Source of the DNA: JAABSP01 sp011390135
Lineage (GTDB): Bacteria; Desulfobacterota; Desulfobacteria; Desulfobacterales; JAABSP01
NCBI GenBank assembly: GCA_011390135.1
Contig: JAABSZ010000166.1
Location: forward strand, 1 to 8,714
Length of the DNA stretch: 8,714 nucleotides
Reading direction: 5' to 3'
The notes under the pieces are model-generated. The model was not told the origin of the DNA and ran no database searches. It was given only the letters and a program-made list of their open reading frames with translations. Of this stretch, positions 5,835-8,714 are shown piece after piece (position 1 is the first letter of the stretch; each line of letters starts with the position of its first letter). The position numbers and the translations under genes were made by a program.

Positions 5835-8714
5835 TTATTCAGGCTCCCCTTTACTTTGTGCCAGAATCCGGTAAAACTCATCCGCATCCGCATCCATTCC
5901 TTCATCACCTGTCTCCACAACCGGAAACAGCTCTCCGCCCGGAGACCAGAGTTCTGTGCTTTCGGGATGGGCATCGAAGTATTCCGGGTCTGTGGTGACG
6001 CGGAGCGGCGATTTCATGCCGGGCGCGAGGTAGGTGAAGTCTTTTGGCCCCACTTTTTTGACTTCGATTCCCGGCGGGAGCAGATTTTCGGAAGAGAGAA
6101 TCCGGTTCAGTTCCGGCAGGCCGTAGAGGGGTTCGGGCCGATCGGGTTGGGCCGGATCCTCGTCGATGGCCTCGTCCAGATCAAAGCCGGCCGCGTCAAG
6201 CTGATCGGCCTGGGCCGTGATATCGGAGATGAGGGCAGCCCTTGCCCGCTCCTTTTCGCCGGCCTTTTCCAGGATCACGCCGGAGATGGCCCCGGGGAGT
6301 TTGGCCAGTATCGGCTGCAGTTTTCCCACAAAGCTGGTGAAGAGGCTGATCCGCTTCTGCAGTGCGGTGTAGACGTCGGCCTCCACCGTGTCCTCGTAGT
6401 GGAGGTTGATGATCCGGATGGCCGAAAATGCCTGCCCCAGCCGGTCGATCCGGCCGATGCGCTGCTCCACCCTCATCGGGTTCCAGGGCATGTCATAGTT
6501 GATCAGCGCGCCGCAGAACTGGAAGTTGAGCCCTTCGGCCGCGGCATCGGTGCAGAGCAGGATCTCCGCGCTGCCGGCTTTGAAGCGGGCCTTGGTCTCC
6601 TCCCGATCGATGCGCCGCCATTTTCCGCCCCCCTCCGGCACTTCTCCGCCCCGGCCCGAAAAGCAGATCACCGAATCAATCCCAAAGGTTTGGGCCACCC
6701 GGGTTCGGAGAAAATCGAGGGTGTCGGTGTACTGGGTGAAGACCATTACCTGGGGATATCCATCCGCCTGCAGGGTCTGGATGGCCGAGAGGAGGGTTTC
6801 GGTCTTGGTGTCGGTCGGCAGTTCCCGGGTATTTGCCAGCAGGATCTCCAGCTCGTCCTTCTCCTCCAGGGCCAGGGCCTGCGCCTCCATCTCGGCCGCA
6901 TCTTCCGCGTCCATGATCTCGGCTGCGAGTTCATCCTGGGGAAGATCCTCATCAGCGCCTTGGCCCTCATCGGGAAAGGGGCTGCACTGGCCGGACACGG
7001 CAGAGCGGCGCTTTTCCAGGGTGCGGGAGAGCGCGTAGAAGCTGCTGGCCAGGCGCCGGCGGTAGATGGTCATGACAAATCCGATCGCGGTCCGCTTGTC
7101 CGGGGCCGCGTTGTTGTAGGTTCCGGAGATGTAATCCTCCACGGCCTCGTAAACCTCCCGCTCGGCCGGAGTCATCCGGACGAACCGGTCCGAAACCTCG
7201 CGTTCGGCAATCCGGGCTCCCAGCTTTCCGGCCTTGAAATAGCTCCGGAGCAGCTCCCGGGTGTGGCGGGAGATCAGGCGTTTGATGGGGGTGTTGGCCT
7301 TCATCAGCCGGACCGCGGCCCGCCGTTCTGCGGTCTCCAGTTGATGGCGGGGGGTGTCGGCCTTATCCCGCAGGGCCCGGATGACCTTCCTCACCTTGAG
7401 TTTGCTCAATTCAGGAATGAGCCTCTGCGCGGATTTTTCGCAAACCTCGCCATATCCCGCTTCCACAGATCGAAAGAGCCGGGCCATGAAATCCAGTTCC
7501 GGATTTCCGGGCATGGGCGCGGCCGCGTCATCAAAGAATTTCACAAAGGCTTGCGCGTGCCATTCCGGGGGCAGACCCAGCAGGGCAAGGAGATCCCAGA
7601 CTTCGATGGGGCTGACCTGCATCGGGGTTGCCGTCAGCAGGAGAAGCCCCCGGGTCCGGCCCTGCAGCCTCTGCATCAGCCGGAGGAGCTGGTTGGGCCG
7701 ATGATCGGAACTCCCCGCGCCGCCGCCCCTTTGCCTGGCGTGGTGGGCCTCGTCGAGCACCACCAGATCCCACGGCTCGGCATCTTCCAGCAGCTCCTGG
7801 GCCCGATCCCTTCGGCGCATGAGGTGGCTGGACGCGATCACACAGGGCTCCGCGTGCCACTCCTCTCTTTCCACGGCCCGGGTGGTCTTTCCGTCCCGGG
7901 CCCGGGAGGGGTACCAGTTGAATCGTCTTCCGTCATAGATGGGCCAGTTGAGGTTGAACTTCTCCCGCAGCTCGATCTGCCACTGGGTCAGCACCGCCTT
8001 TGGGGCAAGGATCAGAATCCGCTCTGCCCGTCTTGCCAGAAATGCCTGGCGCAGAACCATCCCGGCCTGGATGGTCTTTCCGAGGCCCACTTCATCGGCA
8101 ATGAGGAGACGGGGGGGCCAGTTGTCATACATCCGCCGAAATGCCCGCACCTGATGGGGCCACGGGGTGATCCCGCAGGTGGCCTCGCCGATCCGTTCCC
8201 CGCCGTCCGGGAGGGCCGGGGCTTTCCGGATGAAGCTCCAGATTGCCTTTCGGGGGTCCATTCCCCTCTCCGGCAGGGGAATCGTGGGAACCGGGGGCAC
8301 GGCGGGTTCTGCGGGGGGCGGCTCCGGGGGCTTTTCCCAGTTGTCTGCCGGCTCTCTGATCTCCATCCGTCTGGGGAGTGCGCCCTCCTGGGGCAGGAAT
8401 TTCAGCAGTTCCGCGCGAATGGCCCCGGGCACGTCCATGACAATGGCTGTGAGTGCCCGGTCGGCCCAGAGCCGGCCGAAGCTCTCCTCTTCGGCATCCA
8501 GATGCGCGGCTGCCGGGCCCCAGGAGGTGAAGACGTGGAAGCTGTCGAAATTGCCGGTCCAGCCGCTCTCTGATTCGTTGATGCTGCCGTTGAACGCGAT
8601 CCGGTTTCCTTTGGGGTCTTCGATGATTCCGGCCTTTTCGTGGAAGATGGCCTGGGTGGATACGGGCTTGCGGAATTCATCGCAGGGGACCCCGATCTTC
8701 ACATCCAGTCGGCC
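5835..8714 (-). CDS. SNF2-family helicase with N-terminal PLD-like domain (5' end outside window)
   Basis: The frame stays open through the right edge; the GTG at 8702 is preceded by open codons and is probably internal. Numbering from that GTG, 955 residues are visible. First comes the second half of a phospholipase-D-like domain: HEKAGIIED (21-29; HxK) with AFNGSINES (36-44). A Pro-rich linker follows (about 124-146). The SNF2/RapA-like ATPase then shows HQVRAF (183-188), Walker A DEVGLGKT (203-210), DEAH (317-320), TATP (357-360), CTDAAAEGLNF (717-727) and QRIGRIDRLGQ (747-757), so both RecA-like lobes look active. An acidic stretch (about 575-620) lies between them. The expected role is ATP-driven translocation on DNA or remodelling of DNA-protein complexes. 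PLD-helicases occur in restriction and defence loci, but no partner gene is visible here. The stop is followed by a 111-base gap before the next ATG. Confidence 0.93.
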   Translation of the reverse strand, partial: GRLDVKIGVPCDEFRKPVSTQAIFHEKAGIIEDPKGNRIAFNGSINESESGWTGNFDSFHVFTSWGPAAAHLDAEEESFGRLWADRALTAIVMDVPGAIRAELLKFLPQEGALPRRMEIREPADNWEKPPEPPPAEPAVPPVPTIPLPERGMDPRKAIWSFIRKAPALPDGGERIGEATCGITPWPHQVRAFRRMYDNWPPRLLIADEVGLGKTIQAGMVLRQAFLARRAERILILAPKAVLTQWQIELREKFNLNWPIYDGRRFNWYPSRARDGKTTRAVEREEWHAEPCVIASSHLMRRRDRAQELLEDAEPWDLVVLDEAHHARQRGGGAGSSDHRPNQLLRLMQRLQGRTRGLLLLTATPMQVSPIEVWDLLALLGLPPEWHAQAFVKFFDDAAAPMPGNPELDFMARLFRSVEAGYGEVCEKSAQRLIPELSKLKVRKVIRALRDKADTPRHQLETAERRAAVRLMKANTPIKRLISRHTRELLRSYFKAGKLGARIAEREVSDRFVRMTPAEREVYEAVEDYISGTYNNAAPDKRTAIGFVMTIYRRRLASSFYALSRTLEKRRSAVSGQCSPFPDEGQGADEDLPQDELAAEIMDAEDAAEMEAQALALEEKDELEILLANTRELPTDTKTETLLSAIQTLQADGYPQVMVFTQYTDTLDFLRTRVAQTFGIDSVICFSGRGGEVPEGGGKWRRIDREETKARFKAGSAEILLCTDAAAEGLNFQFCGALINYDMPWNPMRVEQRIGRIDRLGQAFSAIRIINLHYEDTVEADVYTALQKRISLFTSFVGKLQPILAKLPGAISGVILEKAGEKERARAALISDITAQADQLDAAGFDLDEAIDEDPAQPDRPEPLYGLPELNRILSSENLLPPGIEVKKVGPKDFTYLAPGMKSPLRVTTDPEYFDAHPESTELWSPGGELFPVVETGDEGMDADADEFYRILAQSKGEPE

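Noticed and set aside
5856..8573. A 905-codon open frame on the + strand, antisense to the helicase
   Set aside because: Its translation is rich in Gly, Pro, His and Arg with no recognisable domain, while the opposite strand encodes a complete set of SNF2 motifs. It is a consequence of GC-rich codon use.

Overview
The window (8,714 bases, GC-rich, tightly packed) looks like a bacterial chromosome segment. The gene content (an acyl-CoA synthetase with a TAAV-type P-loop, a DUF309 protein and a TTHA0252-like beta-CASP metallohydrolase) and the codon use suggest a Desulfobacterota/deltaproteobacterial, possibly syntrophic, lineage. That assignment is an inference made without any database search. 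No rRNA, tRNA, CRISPR array, insertion sequence or long repeat was seen.

Layout. At the left edge, 1-630 on the + strand, is the 3' part of a rhomboid-fold membrane protein that has lost its catalytic serine. Everything else reads leftwards on the - strand and converges on it. From right to left these are: the 3' part of a large PLD-SNF2 helicase (5835-8714, its 5' end outside the window); a short intergenic stretch with a candidate sigma-70 promoter (5771-5799); a small, apparently frame-shifted ORF (5510-5723); a 196-residue protein of unknown function with a predicted beta-rich core (4927-5517); a second small, apparently frame-shifted ORF (4749-4908); an AMP-forming acyl-CoA synthetase (3221-4732); an MBL/beta-CASP metallohydrolase (1648-3210); a 119-residue helical protein (1292-1651); and a DUF309 protein (689-1285).

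From the small ORF at 5723 down to DUF309 the genes overlap or lie within about 20 bases of each other. They form one probable operon, with the candidate promoter placed to serve it. The operon mixes an acyl-CoA ligase, a nuclease-like metallohydrolase and several unknown small proteins, so no single pathway is evident.

The points most worth checking are: (a) two neighbouring small ORFs in which a good ribosome-binding site and ATG sit one base out of frame with a protein-like reading frame, each restorable by removing one base from a short homopolymer just after the start; (b) the acyl-CoA synthetase with Ala where the catalytic A10 lysine is expected and a diverged P-loop; (c) the rhomboid pseudoprotease; and (d) the PLD-SNF2 helicase, an architecture often found in defence or DNA-processing loci, whose partners, if any, lie beyond the right edge.
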